Of a stretch of 64,000 bases of DNA, positions 12,833-28,117 are shown piece by piece. The notes beneath the pieces were generated by a model. It had not been told where the DNA came from and did not search any database. It saw only the letters and a list, made by a program, of their open reading frames with translations. Origin of the DNA: Hymenolepis diminuta (Eukaryota > Platyhelminthes > Cestoda > Cyclophyllidea > Hymenolepididae); assembly GCA_900708905.1 (NCBI GenBank), contig CAADRB010000020.1, positions 2,302,550 to 2,366,549 of the forward strand, in the 5' to 3' direction. The number at the start of each line of letters is the position of its first letter. Positions within the stretch are counted from its first letter, which is position 1. The position numbers and the translations under genes are program-made.

Positions 12833-14027
12833 AAATTTCTCAATAAGCTATTTTACATGATATTACCCTTTATCCAAATTGTCAAAATTCCGTCTTCCAA
12901 GAACAGTGGTCTTTATCCGAATATTTCTAGTGACGGGAATGACTAAACTCCAACTTTTTTACCGATTAACCGAGTATCATGTATCTATTTTTTTAATTCT
13001 GTAGGCTTTGAGGTGTCCATATTCCCATAAGGAATATTTACTTAATGATCGAAAGTAGGAATCTAGCTTTGTGATATATGAATAGGATTACTTCCATGAT
13101 CCTCAAGTTTGTTGACAGGTTGATTTAATTCCTCATTAGGTCGTGCCGCCATAAGTAGGTAGATAGATGAGATTAGTAAGCCTATTATTTAAAGTTAAGG
13201 AATCTTTCCCAATTTAAATAATAAAAATTTCGCTTGTTTCTTTTAATCTTAAGTTCTTGCCCGAAGAATTCTTTTAAGGAGTGCCTTTATTATTAAATTA
13301 TTATTATTATTATCACAATCGTTTAACTAACTCTACTTCGATTATTCCTCTTTTTTGGTATTAGTTTCTGTTAAAACTCAGCCAAGTCAATCAAAGGTGG
13401 CACGCCCCTTTACTTCTCTCCTTCATTTTCTCCCGTCCACTATTAAGAGGCCATCATTAATGGATATTCACCAGAAATGACAGCGTTTTTCTCAGGCTCA
13501 AAAATTTTTCATATAAAATACTAACAGCTATTCCGACTAGAACATACATACATTCATAATCTAGAAAAGTGATGAAACAATACACGACGTAGCATGATCT
13601 GCTAATTTGTTTCGATGGTATGAGAGTATGGAGGAAATGAGAAATGCATTTCTATTTTATTCTAACTGCGTTTTATTATCAGGTGTTTGACAAGCGTTGA
13701 TGCATTTTGTGTGCATCCATTCGTGAAAAAGTGATTAGGGGTGGGATAGGAAGAGAAGAGATGTTAAGGTAGTCAAAACTCTCTCTCTCTCTCTCAGGTC
13801 ACAGAGGATACGACCGTTAAATTCTTGCAAAAATGTGCAGCTTAGATTAGTTGACTAGAGATTCCCACATTGAGATAAGTCAAGTGAGCCCGCCTGGATT
13901 ACAGTGAACAATTTAGCTCCCAGGACATCCAGGATATTTGGTTTATAAGCTCTATCCAAATTATAGATATTCAATATCCTTTTGATATTTTTAATAATTT
14001 GAGAAATTGTTATGCAAATGTTCTAAA
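12833..14027. repeat. Intergenic with simple repeats
   Basis: No gene seen. It contains an ATT trinucleotide tract at about 13287-13313 and a (CT)8 tract at 13779-13795. Confidence 0.6.
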
Positions 14028-14219
14028 ACGTGCCAAACTATCGGCACACAATGATATTGAGACGAGTGCTTCGAATGCATAGATGGTGGTGGATCATTAC
14101 AGAATTACAAGTTCAGAACGATACAATGACAGTCCAGTACGGTACAGTACAATCATACAAAAGCCAAGGTCTTAGGTTATATAACGGAGCTCTAAGAGGA
14201 TTAGGAAATTACCGAGAGG
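14028..14219 (+). repeat. Dispersed repeat family B, copy 1
   Basis: This copy pairs with 44575-44760. Shared islands in the same order are ACGTGCyAA, TATCGGCACACA, AGATGGTGnnGGATCA and, at the end, TTAGGAAnTAC. Intervening bases have drifted and contain small indels. The family is unidentified. Neither copy has an intact coding frame; a 65-codon frame at 14030 is interrupted in the other copy. Confidence 0.6.
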
Positions 14220-16599
14220 TTTTTTAATTTGTATTATAAATAAAAAATCATGTTTTGTATATTATTACTAAGTTTTTTAAATAAAAATTTCTTCTATAAC
14301 AATAATATTCGATATTTCTTCTCGATCATTTTATATATAAATCTATCCATAGACTTTTACCGATTAATTCTTCCCATAAATCCATTTCCGAAATTAGAAT
14401 GTTTACTCTTCATGGAACACATTGCCCTACGTCACAGACATGATTTCTCGCCGAAGGCACTCCAAAAAATTGATTTTATCTATCAGAACAGCAAGCAGTT
14501 ATGTTTATGATTATTTCTCACCTCTCGCAATATTGGAATTTATGACTCTGCTCACAAATAGTCAGTCTGCATTTTGTTACGTTTGATCATTTAAAGATAG
14601 CACCATTTGGACATGGAGATAAATAGAGCAAAACATTAAATGTTTTGGTGATCGTAGTCTGGGGAGTTAAGATTAACTCTCTCCTCTTGAAATTTAATGC
14701 TTTGGAGAAAGGGGCCTTATTTACGGATATCCTTTTCATACAACTTTCAGCTTTACGCACAGAATCACTAGAATGTACGCTAAATTTATCAACCGCGTTA
14801 CTTAAGAACGGCTAGCTGTACTAAGAACTATTTTAAATTTTCCGACCTTACAAAAGGCGATATACTAAACCAAATTCGCTCCCCCTATGACTACTTGTGA
14901 TCTGCGTTATAAATAACACTCGAATGTTATCCACTTGTATCCACTTATCCTAGTCCCATCAAATTATGCTCAATGCATAATTGTCGCCTATTTTCCCTAA
15001 CTGTATGGTGATTGAGTAATAATTCCAAATTTCAATGTCATTTGTTTTACCAGTTAATCCGTTTTTGCCAAAAAGCAGTAAAAAGAGAATAAAAAGCAAA
15101 GCGTGAGGTCTTACTTGAAATCCGATTCCTACGCAGTCATTCAGCAGCAGTTTCTGAAAGCGCTTAAGACTTCACTATGGAGCCTATGACCCTGATTTCT
15201 TGATGCTCCTTGAATCAGTCAGAGAGTAGAGTTCTTTAGTGAGAGCTCACCGTTTCAAACTGGTCGTAATGTATCGATAACATGACCCGTTCATGAATGT
15301 TTAAGCATCTTGAGATCTTTAAGGGTGTTACTTCTCAAACATATTGTATGTGTGAATATGTGAAGTCTTAGCCCTATTTTCATGTATATGATGTAAATTG
15401 ACAAGATCGCTTTCAATTCCCGAAAGTACTTTCCTTTGATACGAAAATGTTCGCTGAAATGAAGTGGATACCAGCTAAATAGCCAGATAACTGGTTTAAA
15501 TAGTTAACCCTTATCACAGCAGAGAGATCACTCTACCTTTTAACAATTACTTTGAAGCTTATTATTATTATTTTAAAGTTCTTTTACGACTCATTTTTAT
15601 TAAAATATTGAGCACAGGAATTGTGTCGTTTCTCTTAAAGTGCATAGTCTGTTATTTACTTTCTCATGGGATGATTCATTATACAAAGTAAGGGCCACTT
15701 TATTAGCCGCTATTTATCGTTAATATTTAATTATTTAACGTTATTTCACTTCCCCTATTCACAGCCTGAGTAAGACTGGGAAAAGGAAAGCGGAGGGAAT
15801 AATTAGTGGAAAATTAAGTCTCGGATTTGTGAAAAAATGCCACTCAATTCTGCATTTTGAGTCATCGGAGGACAAGCTATTATGACGCACGCAATTGTAC
15901 TGGCATTTGACAAGATTTGACAATTTCCCGATGAGGAATGACATTTACACTAAGAGCCCTCCATCATTTCCAATCAGGCAGCTTCATGCCAAATGAGAAT
16001 TGGAACGGCTTGCTTATTAGAGAATAACTATTTTACTTGTTTTCCTTACCGTTTCTAGAGCATCTAGATTGCACAATATAATATTACAAAATCAATATCA
16101 TTTAAACTTAAAACCTTGTACTTCACACTCGATGATTGGAAAGTTTATACTTTTAAGTGATTGTTCGACTTTTAAATGTTCAAGAACTTATCAAGTTACT
16201 GGCGTACTAAGAAATTCGGAAACCAATTTTCAGACGCCAAAACATATAGATTAATACATAGACCGTCACATGATCTTCTAGAGAACATAAGGTCAGATTT
16301 TAAAATCGGGTCACGAACAGTTTAAGAGACTTCAGGCAAATTAAATCAGGATTACCAACTACTGCTCAAACGCTAATGAACTTTGTTAGATTAAAGAGAC
16401 TTTAGCCGGGTACACCAGGCTTGTAAAAAGATATTGATTCTGGAACCATTCATTTGGCTATAGGACTTGAGCTTTCGTACGGCCATTCCCAATTTAAGAC
16501 TGCTCTGATAATTACATAATGTAGGAGAAAGTATTCATCACTAAAATGATCCCACAATTATTAACTCAGGAACCGATCATAACCAGTTGAAGCTGAGGA
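14220..16599. other. Intergenic, no gene seen
   Basis: AT-rich. The open frame at 14250-14510 is Phe/Ile/Leu-rich with nothing recognisable, and no second copy of anything was noticed. Confidence 0.4.
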
Positions 16600-16790
16600 A
16601 CACCAAAATTCTTTAAAAGGAAATTTTCGCAACCCTTGATTTAGGCTGAAGAAAGGTATCCTGGGACCACACCAATGAAAATCTGACACTTTACGACTTA
16701 TCTCGTTGACTAGAAACGGTCAGTGACGTTAGCTATCACGATCAGTGGATACCCATCATCGATCACTTTGTCTCTGACAGGAAGGACCAA
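16600..16790 (+). repeat. Dispersed repeat family D, copy 1
   Basis: The core at 16629-16670 (AAC.CTTGAT.TAGG..GAAG.AA.GTATCCT.G.ACCAC) matches 25922-25966 at most positions. Looser similarity continues downstream to a shared CATCATC island. There is no intact frame. The family is unidentified. Confidence 0.5.
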
Positions 16791-19700
16791 ATAAGAGAAT
16801 GCGTCTGGTATTTTATTTTCATGTCCAGATGCTTGTTGTGATTAGTTACCAACTTTCTGAAGTTTATTTAATGTTCTACCACTGTTTTTGGTAGTATATT
16901 GGTCCAAAATACCATTTACCAATTGCTAAAAATTGTCAGTGATATTTTGATAGGCAACGGCTTTATCACTCTAGTCTTTAACAGCGCTCGAACCATCAGA
17001 AATCAGAAAAATCTGAAAATATACCATTTAATGGCGGCTTTTATTTTATAGAGGAATTTTTTTCTATCAGAGAGTCACTGAGTTGGCTAAAGCATAATTA
17101 GCAGGCCACGCAATGGTTACTGATAAGTTTGATTAAGATTGAGGTAAAATCGCGGTCGCAAAAGCCAAAAAAGCCGAATTGATGAATACATTAGCTAACT
17201 AGTATTGCTGGTGCATTAAAAGTTAATTAAATTTCAGATAAAAACTTCGAACGCTACTCAGCATATCCATTATTAGTAATACGAAATCATAAAACCTATC
17301 TCAAAGTTAAACTTGATGTCCACAGGTTCTTCATAGCTTCTTTTTCCATACTTGAGAGAACAATTTTTTAGGAATCCTCTTCTTTAATTTGAGTTGGATT
17401 AATTGAATAGAGCCGAGTTCCGTAGCTGTAAAGATGAAATTGGCGCTAAAAATAAATTCCCTAACTTTGGATTCCCTTCTCTTTTTGGACTAATCAGAAC
17501 GGGCTTGTGATGTATGCGTTTGTTCGATGTCAAGTGATATTTTTGCCTTAAGCTTCCCTTACCAAACAAGCCGAATTTTTAAGTACAAAAAGATGCCAGA
17601 ACTCCGGACTAGGATTTAATTTTAACATTCATTATCCGAAGGGATGACAGAAAAACTTATAGCTGACGAACGTTCATAATAAATGGGGTAATTCTGAGTA
17701 CTACTCGAACGCTGGTGAGTAGTTAGCCTAAGATATTTCTTGTCAGATACAACAGGCGTATAAAGAGGAAATCAGACATGCAGCCACTCTTCGTATCTTT
17801 TTGCGTTGCCGAGCGTGTACTTTCATATAACTTTTCAAATTCACATCTGTTCAATCAGATGAAAGGAAAATTTCTGCAAGACTATAAACTTTAGAATTAA
17901 GCATTACTGTTTAAAGGTGAAAGGAATGACAAATTGAGGCAATGTAACCATATGCCCTCGTAGAGCTTTTTTCCCCTATGTATTGGGATGCGTAAATTAT
18001 GCATCCTCTAGTCAAGCTCGTACTCTTGAAAAGATCTTTAAATAAATGCGTGCACTATTATTATCATCGTTATTAATATCTCTTGTACCTCTATAGCAAG
18101 TCTGCTTCATTCTCAAAGCCAGACGGTGAATGGGCTATTTAACTGAACAAAAGCTGTACTATTAACTTGTTTTTGATATTTTTACTGAAATATCTAACTA
18201 TGGGAAAAACAAAACATTCAGCAATTGCGTACTTATTCGCCTACTACTGATAGCCGCTCATCGTTCACAACCACTCACCGCTACATGTACATATCTTGAG
18301 CGAATCTATCATCATCGGCATGCGCGTACACAGTAGAGTGCAAGTTTAGACAGGAATGTGGTGTGCATGATATTTGCCCTTAAGAGCACAAAGACTCATA
18401 AAATTAGCTCTCCTACTACTACAACTTGGCACAAAGATACACCGACCAGGTTGTGTGGTCTGTTTGCTTTTCGATTCACTCCGTCACGTGCTTTAAGGCG
18501 GAAAATTTCACATCAATATGATTCGTATGTTCTTTTATGTGAATTGATGCTGTAAACGAATGCGCAGACAAGTAAAAGTGTCAGATTATTCCTCTAATGT
18601 CATCTGCTAAATATAGTTACTGTAAATGGAGGTAAACGCATAGATTTCAAATTCAAATGCTTGAAACAAAGTTATTTAAAAGCGGAAACCGTTAAATGCA
18701 AACTATTAAAGCATTATTAATGGAATAATTTATTTTCGCTGACTGAAAGGAAGCAGAATCGAATATTTTCGATACATCTCAACGAAGTTCACAGGCTTCG
18801 TATTCCGTGCATTCGATTATCGAGTATTGGGTTTTGTATTTGATTTTTACGGGCCTAGGAATAAAATCTCCCCACTTCTGAAGTTATTGGCTAACCTGCA
18901 CCAGTAATCTACCACTGATCCGAACCCATATAACCGAACGTATTTTCCTACTAAAATGTCCGTCATTTGGGCAACAGGTATTTTCATTCCTTTTTTTGTT
19001 TCAGATCAACTGGAAAAATGACATTAGGGTAGAGGCAGTCTATATTACTTTGTCACGACTATCCCCCTTTATCAGTACTGAGTCAGTGTTATATTACTTA
19101 GAATTCAGTTAACTTTCACATCAGATATAAGAATTGAGTTAAAGGTGGCTGATATCTGAGCTTAAGATTGCGTTGTTTATCCCCATCCGCTCGTTTTTTT
19201 TTTCATTTTTTCCTGAAAAACAGGTCTTTTAAGTACACCTGAGCGAATATCAGTTAAAAAAGTGACTTTTAATACCTTTAAGCCTTTTTAATGAAGAAAA
19301 ACTTTGTTGCGTGAAACAGAGTAAAGCAGTAATCTTACTCTTCCTAAATCTCACTAAATGCAAAAGAATCATCTTTACTGACTATCGCTTTTATAAATAG
19401 GTATCTTACTTAAACATCCACCTGCATTTTTTATTCTACTTTGAAATCCGTCATTGGTCTAGTGAATTTGGACTTAGAATGGTAGCTCTTGGTGGTCTTT
19501 GAATCGATCTGAGAATATGGTTTTATATCAACTGGCTTCCGAACTTCGTAATGGGCCCATAGTTTGGGAGATTCTTGGACATTTAACCATCACGAAAACT
19601 CAATAAGGAGTTACTGGCCAATCAAATGTTATTCATCTGGTGCAATCTTTGTTACTAATGGTGTGACAACTGACTAATAATTGATTTAGGCGTATTTGTA

Positions 19701-20950
19701 CTTCTTTATTTTTATCTAATTGTAATTCACTTTTACTATTTTTTAACCAAAGGGACATTTGTGACACTTCCTCATAAAAATCTATTAGAGTTTTTGCAGT
19801 TCCTATCTGCTTTGATGCTTCCGACCGCAGAGTTGGAGTCAAGTGCGATTCTGCATCTCTTTTTCATAAGCAAAAAATAACACTTTACGTGTTCTATTCG
19901 AACAGGAAAACGCATTTGCATCCATGCTTTGTTTGTCTAAAATTTACTTCTTGCCATCCCAAATTGCAAATACCTACAGTGAGTGCCATTATGGTAAATA
20001 TTAAGAGTGCTAAATATGTGATAAACGATTTATAATGGGCTGCCAATGATAGTGTATGATAATTCATAAAATAAATAACAGTGCAGAATTTCACTGATAA
20101 GTGTTAAGTGTAAGTTCAAACAATCAGTCAGGATGGTAAGTAACAATAAACTGATAATCGACTTTAGGAAGGGATTCTAATTTAAAGACCATTACAAAGT
20201 GACAATGTTAAACAAAAAGACTCCCTTGCATCTTTATCTGCCGTTTCTTAAGCCATTATCAATTTCTATAAACTATTATGTAGCCCATCTCTTTGATTCT
20301 TACATAACAACTATAGGTGGCCCAAGAATGTACTTTTGAAACGGTTGATTATCATCTTTTCACTTAACTTATTTCTGTCGAACTTCATGGCATGGCTATT
20401 ATTAGCACGATCCGGAAAATTTGAACGCCCGGGGATATTTTCAATCATCATTTATCTTCATATATACAAGTTCAAATTTTAACTGTCGATGTAAATCGTA
20501 ACAGAAATACTCACTTTTGAACAAAAGCCCGTGAGTTGAATTATTTGTAGATAAAATATAAATGCACTTTGTCTTGTATGAGAGAAAAAAAACACCTAGC
20601 AAGGAATTTCACTCCATAGATATAATAAACCAGATAGCCTCTTTTCTGTCTTTAAAATAGGCTTTATAGTAATCATTACTCGTTTACTTTAGAACCATTG
20701 GATAAGGGCATGCATATCTTTAAAGGTATTAGTTTAGGGGTGAGGATAAGAGAATCTGGTCCACAGTGTCCAAGATTTTGTCTTTTAACACTAATTAACT
20801 CACGTTAAGAAATATTCGCTAGCATTTTTCACTACTTTCAAGTTTTGTTATGTTTATTCGTCCATATTCATAAAATGTCTTCTATCTCATCAGTGTTATG
20901 CTAAGATCATATAAGCTGCATGATATTATATAAAATCCTTCTACCTTCTC
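16791..20950. other. Intergenic, no gene seen
   Basis: AT-rich with a slightly less AT-rich patch at about 18230-18520 that carries a 65-codon frame with no recognisable features. No splice-bounded exon was identified. Confidence 0.4.
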
Positions 20951-21079
20951 AACCATTGGAGGAAAAATGAACTGAAGTGGCAAGATGACCGTCTTAATCA
21001 AACACTCGGTCAACAGGCGTTGGATATCGTGGAAAAGAATTTGCTCTGTAAATCCAATTAGCAATCACTAAATTTGAAT
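20951..21079 (-). repeat. Dispersed repeat family E, copy 1 (minus strand, peptide-preserving)
   Basis: This pairs with 63676-63809. On the minus strand it reads DIQRLLTEC, where the other copy reads DVQRLLTDC, followed by ILPLQFIF against ILPPHSIF. Outside that segment this copy's frame differs from copy 2, and small indels separate them. The protein family is not recognised. Confidence 0.55.
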
Positions 21080-24000
21080 TTTTAAAACTGAACTACCTGA
21101 TTTCAAAACTCAAAAGAGGAAAGGCCCTTTGATATGTTCACTGTCAGGACTTTTTCAATCCCTTTTCTCAGCTGCTTTCGAGAATGAAAATTGCCAGAGT
21201 TTTTACCTTACTGGAATATAATGATAGTTATAAAAATACATTCTCTTAAAGGTTCCATAAGGATACATATGCACCTCAATTAATGTCAGGATTGAGAATG
21301 ACATTATGACATATGGCGCTTATCTATAATCAGAATAAAGCAGTAGAAGCCTCTTCTGCCACTAGATGCTTATTTGTAGTCTTCGAAATTATACAATCTT
21401 ATAAGTCAAGTATGTAAGATTCTATCTGAGGTTTCTATTCACAATAATACCTCAGCATGACTTGTTCAATAATTTCTTTGTTTAATGATTGCAATTACTT
21501 TCCCATATTGGCTAAGTTTTCCTTCATTTAGAGGCTACAATATACGGCGGATGATTTTTTCACTTTGGCCAAAATCTGGGAGCAAAAGAAATAATCTGTT
21601 ATAATTCTCGAATGAGGGACTTAATTTATGTACTTTTAGTCCACCGAAATGAACATGTTGCTTTAAAATTTTTGTATTTTTTGTATGCGTAACTTCACTT
21701 TTGTCAGTTGAGCGACTTCTTCATCTGGTCATTCTTCCTAAACTGGCCTGCACGACAGATCGAATTTCGGGTTTAAATTACAGAAAAGATTTTCTGTTTA
21801 AAATAGGTTTTAATTCATTCGGTTTTGAACTGTGTGAAATTCGACAGAGGAATTATTCAATTTCATTCTGTTTCCTAATGGTCGAATTCATGCAAAGAGA
21901 TTTCATGGTAATTCTAACACTTTAGAATCAGTTAATCAGATATGGGAAGCATTTTAATCAAATCAGATTCCACTGAAATGAATTAAGAGATGTGATCAGA
22001 CAAAAACATAATACAATATTGTTTAAGTTTCCTTTGGTCTCCTTACATTCTTCTCACATTTATTTTCTTCCCGAACTTAAGTCTGTCGTACCTTATCTTC
22101 CCAACGACTTTTTATATTTCTCAGTTTTGTATTTTTCTTTTTGTTTTACTTTAAACTATTCAAAATGACGAATATTGTGTTAAATAATGTAAGCTTATAA
22201 GGATGGCATGGATTACCGAACTCACCTCACAGTTTACGACAAACATTATTGACATTTTTACTGGTTTCTGCGTCTAAAGATTCTACCACAATCAGTTTTT
22301 TGAATGACACAAATAACGTCTGTCGAGTCAGAGGTCACAAGTTTGATGCTTATCGGTGCATATCAAATGGCGTGGATGGTCGAACACCCACAAGGGGTGG
22401 CAGAAGACAAATTTATCCCTACAGCGCTTCCAGGATAACACCTCTTTAACCAAGTCAGGTATTACTAACACTTCTGTTAATGGGGTGGGGGATTTTTAAT
22501 GTTCGTGCAGAGTCAAATGTGTTTGCGATTAAATCAAAGCAACTTTACTCTCGACTCATCGGCGTTACAGTGAGTTGAGGCGCATTATTTCATCATTTAT
22601 CTAAACGAGCATGACTCAGAACAGACGTTTGGTACTCGTAAACTTATCATGTATGCATTACACACGACTTTTGGTGCATTTTTGGAATTAAAAGTCTTAT
22701 AGATCATGAGAGTTGTATAACTTATTAGACAGCAGTTGTTACTGATCTACTGGTGTGTAATTTGTGTAATGATTCCCACATTAGTTAAGAGATAATATTA
22801 CTTAAGAGGACCACTCAGAATCGCTAAAATCAGATAGGCATTTCGAGACAACGATCAACTGAATTGCTTGTTGTACCCAGTTATGTCATAAGTTGCAAAT
22901 GCTAGCCTGTATTAACTTTCCACTTTGGAGCTCTAAAAATAGGATAGGCAACACTGCTCCATCATTTGAATTTGTACCATTTCAGCATACACTTTCTACA
23001 GCCTCCTGAAAACATTAACTTGTCCGATTCTAATTTTGTGGCCATGAATATAAGGTCAATTATTTAATGCAATTTTTGCTCAAAAAACCTTTGAGCTTAT
23101 TTCCAACTGACCTTAGCTAAGATAGCCAGAAGGACAATAAGGCTCCCTTCACGACTCGAATTTTAGAGTTAGAGAAATATTAGTTTTTTTAGAAACGAAA
23201 ACTTCATATTTCAATTCCTCATTGAGTACATTTCATTATTCTGCTCATATTTTTCAAATGAACATATAAACTGATCAAATTTTTTTGAATAAATTCATGA
23301 GAGTAATTAGTAAATATTCATAGTTTGGTCAGTTATATGAGAGTGATTTTAATTCTGTAGTTATCTATAAACATTCTCCTTCTAAATTTATAAATTACCT
23401 GCTCAACTCAACTACCAGGTACTTGTGAGAGCCAAAAGTACAACTGAGATGGTTTGAACATTTCACATATTATCAGGGATTTATGGTGGATAATTTCTCA
23501 TAAAAAAAGTTGTTGATAATTTGATTTTGTGGAGTTTGTTAGTATTTAGATTCAGTTCAGTTTGTATTGGTTGCATAAAAAGCCTTTACAGATAGCTAAA
23601 TAGATATTCCTCTTTCCGTTAGCATATTTACTTCCATAAGATAGGATATGTTATCTACACTCTATTTACATTTAACTTAATCGATAGATAAACGAGCCTA
23701 CCGCATTTCATACATGCATATTTTTAGTATAAATGGGATTCCAGAATGCTTTATCCATATCACATTATGGGTTAGAATTTAGATTTTAAACTGAGTTCCA
23801 CAAAAATGAGGCAATGCTTTAATAATTCACATTATGTGAGTTATAAATTATGGAGGAGAACATGGTGACTGTGCAAAAATATCTGAATCATACCCCCTCC
23901 TCCCTCTCTCCTCAAATTAAGTCATCCTGAGTGAGATATTCGATGCTCGCCTATCTGAGAAGACCCCGGAGCTGTAAATTGTGCACTAAATGTAGAATAA

Positions 24001-25899
24001 ATGGAGTTGTTTTCTTGATAATGGTTAGGAAACTTGGGGAAGATCAGAGATTGGGTTTTTACCAGGTTTTATCCGACGGGCTATACTCGTATACGTCTGC
24101 TGTATCATTAACTAGCCTTCGTGTCTTATTTTCAAATTTATTCATTGACCAAATAGTGAACATATTAAGCTCGCATCAAGATATACATTGAAAAGTCAAC
24201 TGAATGCTATTAAATAGTAGATTTGATTGGAGGGGAGCGTGAAATATGAAGATTTCTAATCTAAATATTCACATCTTGCTTTGAGAGAGTTGAATGCATT
24301 AGCTAGAATCAAAACTAGTTTAGAAGACCATTGAGTGAAATATTGCCTGAGATACCGGTTTTCATAAACAAAGATTCGCATCTCGATGTACTTTCTGTGT
24401 GACGTATTCCACTCATCTATTATGCTTAGCTTGACAAGAGAATAAATGGAATGTTTACAGGATTGAGCGATCTTCTATCCCAAAATTATAGCTATGGAGA
24501 GGGTAGTGTATATAAATCAAATCTGCGAATCTAAATCGAGGAACCTTTAAAAACAAAAGGTAAAATTATGGAGCTCTCTGGATGAGAAACCCAGATAAAA
24601 AATTTAAATATCACTCGACAATCATCTATGCACTACTAGCCCGCAATAAATATTTAAATTGTTAACAGTATGTTGTGGAGGTATCCTGCTCTTTAAGTCC
24701 AAATATTTCATTTGCTGTATTTGAGGAGAAAATTGAGAAAATTCTGGACAGAAACTTCTATAGGAATAAAAATATATAACGGTGTGTATTATTTCTTGAC
24801 GTCAATGTGAAATTTTTCCCCTCCATATCTTACATATCGACCTTTTTATATTTTATTCAATTCAACACGTTTTCAATTTGTCCATCAATATTCTTGCTTG
24901 ATTTCAATGACGTGCGTTTTGGGGGGTGGTGACAGAAACAAATAGCGTCCAGTAAGTGATAGCTATAAGTTAGACATTGAACCACCAACATGTCGCCTAC
25001 ATTTAATACCAGTTAAAAGACACTGGTACTCTCTCCAGGTTATCTGTATTCCTCTCAATAGGAGCTTTTCTTCACGTGTGCAGTCAAAATACGACGGCAT
25101 ATACTGACGTATGGGGAAGAATTTGACCTTTTCTCTGAAAGGTAGAAATAAATGCCTACTGCAATTGTTGGGTAAGAAATACCCTTTCGAGGACGTAGGG
25201 TTTCCGACGACTGCATCATTTATCGCTTATTAGCTGGATCCAGATTCACCGCTTCTATCATTGTTCTTAATTGAACGAAATATGAAGAATGCTAGAGTGG
25301 ATGTCAGTAGCGGTTTCTAAACGCTTCATTTTATAAGTACCTTATTTAAGCAGAATAAAATAATTGTACTATTGTTTGGTCCACTGAAAGGAAACCTTCA
25401 TAGATTTGTGAACAAGTGGCAACAAACTACAATTGAAATGCGCCTTCAAAGAAAAAGAGAACAGTTCAGGCATGTTGAAATACTATTTGATTCTCTTTTG
25501 TTTTCTTCATTCCATTGACGCATATCCTTTGCCGAAAAGCACTAGTTGAAAACTTTTCAACCACTATGCATGAAATAGCCAAAATAAATTTTGTATTTGC
25601 ATGACAAGAGGGAATATTAGAAAACTTTGTATCGGTTCCAACAAGGGAAAGTTCAATAATATTACTTTGGTTGTTGGTCTCAGAGCTTGCCAAAATCAGA
25701 AGTTTAAAACCGATTAATTTCGATTTCCTTAAATTGCTAGCTTAATTATGAAGATCGTTTATATCCTCATCTTCTTTCTTTCATAAAAAATCAGTATATT
25801 GCACGAAATTATAAGGACTTCAACCCATGCTGGAATCTGCAGATCCGAATATATTACCGTAGATTGAATGTTCTTCTGTAGTACTTAGATGTGTTATTT
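21080..25899. other. Intergenic, no gene seen
   Basis: AT-rich. A less AT-rich patch near 22320-22440 and the frame at 23931-24191 were inspected, and neither shows a domain, a matching copy or good splice sites. Confidence 0.4.
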
Positions 25900-26045
25900 T
25901 AAAAGGAGCTTGAAACAAGTGTTAACACCACTTGATCTAGGTCGAAGTAAAGTATCCTAGAACCACTTTTAAACTTCCTATCACCCTTCCTGTTGCTCAG
26001 GTTTAACCAGTGCTCTTGACTATCCGCATCATCAGATGCACTCCA
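25900..26045 (+). repeat. Dispersed repeat family D, copy 2
   Basis: This is the second copy of the unit at 16600-16790; the best-preserved core is 25922-25966. It is more diverged downstream. Confidence 0.5.
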
Positions 26046-28117
26046 GTAAACAAAACCGTTTTAAAATTTCTATATTCGGTTTTGATTTAAGATTGCTTAA
26101 ATACCAAAGATTTAAAAATTATGGAATATGCATTTAAATTACAGTTGTTTGAATTTCTCTATTGATTTAACATTTTGTATTAATATTCTCTAGATTATAA
26201 TTTATTAATTTCCAAATGCCCCATCTTTATACTAAACTCTTACATTCACCATCTTCAGTTTTCATTATCAAATTTTAATGCGGACTGATCATGCCAAATA
26301 TTTTAAGTGAACGAATTTGTCAAACTCTAACACCCTGTTTACTTCTTCAGATAAGCTTGACCTGGATAAATGACCATATTTACTTAAATTAGCTTGTGAA
26401 ATCGGGAGGATTATATTATATTAGAAATGAGGAACAGCGTAGTTGTTTTATTCATTCAGTAGAAAAACACTTGTGAAATATAGACACATATCTGCCTGAG
26501 CTGATCTAAAAGGTGGGATATTCGTCGATGAATAGCAGATTTTAAAAGTGAGTTTCCTCATACTGGTAACTGGAATACTTTTATTTAATCGAGATAGTTT
26601 CAGATATTTGAGTGAATCACTTTGGAAAGCAAATAAGATTAATCAGATCTTTTTTGGATTTTAATCCTTAAAGATGCAGAAATTAATTAATTTCAGGATT
26701 TTTCAGCTAGAAGAGTTGAGCTGTATTTTCAGTGATTCAAATAAATTAATAAGAAAATTGACAGAATGCATAGCTGTCACATTAAATTTCACTGGATAAC
26801 GTTCTATCAGATCATACTATTCAGGAAATTCTTTGTTCTCTCAAATTTATGGGTTAGAAAATTTTCCGATGGGGTAATCGTCAACTTACACGCTTGTTAA
26901 GTAAGAGATCGAGATCGAAGCTCTAGGATATTTTTTGCTTTCCTAATTTAAGTGCTGTTGAAATTTTCCATATTAAGCTTGAAAATTTTTTATTTTCATT
27001 GACTTGGAAATTACTGAATTCTCTGAATTATGGTGGATTCTGATCCTCGAATTAATTCGGGTTGTTTTTTATTCTTTCCTGATTTAGTCATTCTGTTTAA
27101 GAGACCATTAGTTCAGTTGTGCCAATAATGATATAAACAAGCTAAATTTAACCTGATATGAGGTTGATAAATTCCCATAATCTAAAGACTTATAGGGTCA
27201 CAAAGGTCCTAAACAGAGGTTCAGTTACGTGGATGGTAAACGTCAAGATGCCTTCCTCCTACCCAGGCCAAGTGATGTTAGCACTTCCCTTATTGGACTT
27301 AGGAATTTTTCAGAAAAGTTGATCTAGCATGCTATATCTAAATGAATTTTAAATTAAAGCAATCGGAATAACGATAAATCGCGGAGGAAAATCAGGCCAA
27401 CGATCAACGATTTTAATTTCGCTCTTAACTAAGAAAACTCTGCATATACTTCCTAGCCTTGACCTCAATGAAAGACTCAGGTGGTAACAGTGGTCCACAG
27501 TGAGGATCAAATTATTTTAAAATGGGTCTCCGCTATGAATATGGAAATTGGGAATGTGGCTACCAATTGGCCTTTTAAATTTTGCTTTCATTACATAATA
27601 GTGAATTCAAACATTCGTGCAGTTTTCCAACGACCTACTTCCATGAGGAGTTTTATTAAAATTTCAAAATCATAATTCGGAAGAAAATAAAAGAGGCAAA
27701 TGCTGAAGAGGTAGCATAAACACTCATCGCTTTTTATTTCAAAATTGGAAAAGTTCAAACCAGACTCACAAGCCAGATAGTACTAAGTGTTCATCAAAAA
27801 AGCACTTTGAAGAAGTTGAATCTCTACTTAAAAGAAACCTATTTTGAAGACCTCAAAATGTTGAATAAGCAGATAGCTGACTTCTAATCCAACTTCAACA
27901 AACTCTTGAAGATCATTCTTTCATGGCAATTTTATTTTGCTCAGACTATTAAGACGGATATTAAGTAGACAAGGCATGGGAAATTTTCCTTAAAAGTGGA
28001 TTCATACTCTGCCAAATAGTGATGACAAAACCGCTGATTCACATTGTCTAGGAAACAGGCTTCTGATTCGAGAAATGGCTGGTGGGATCTCTTGTTGCTA
28101 TTATTATAGGTGAATAT
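26046..28117. other. Intergenic, no gene seen
   Basis: Nothing beyond AT-rich background was recognised. Confidence 0.4.
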
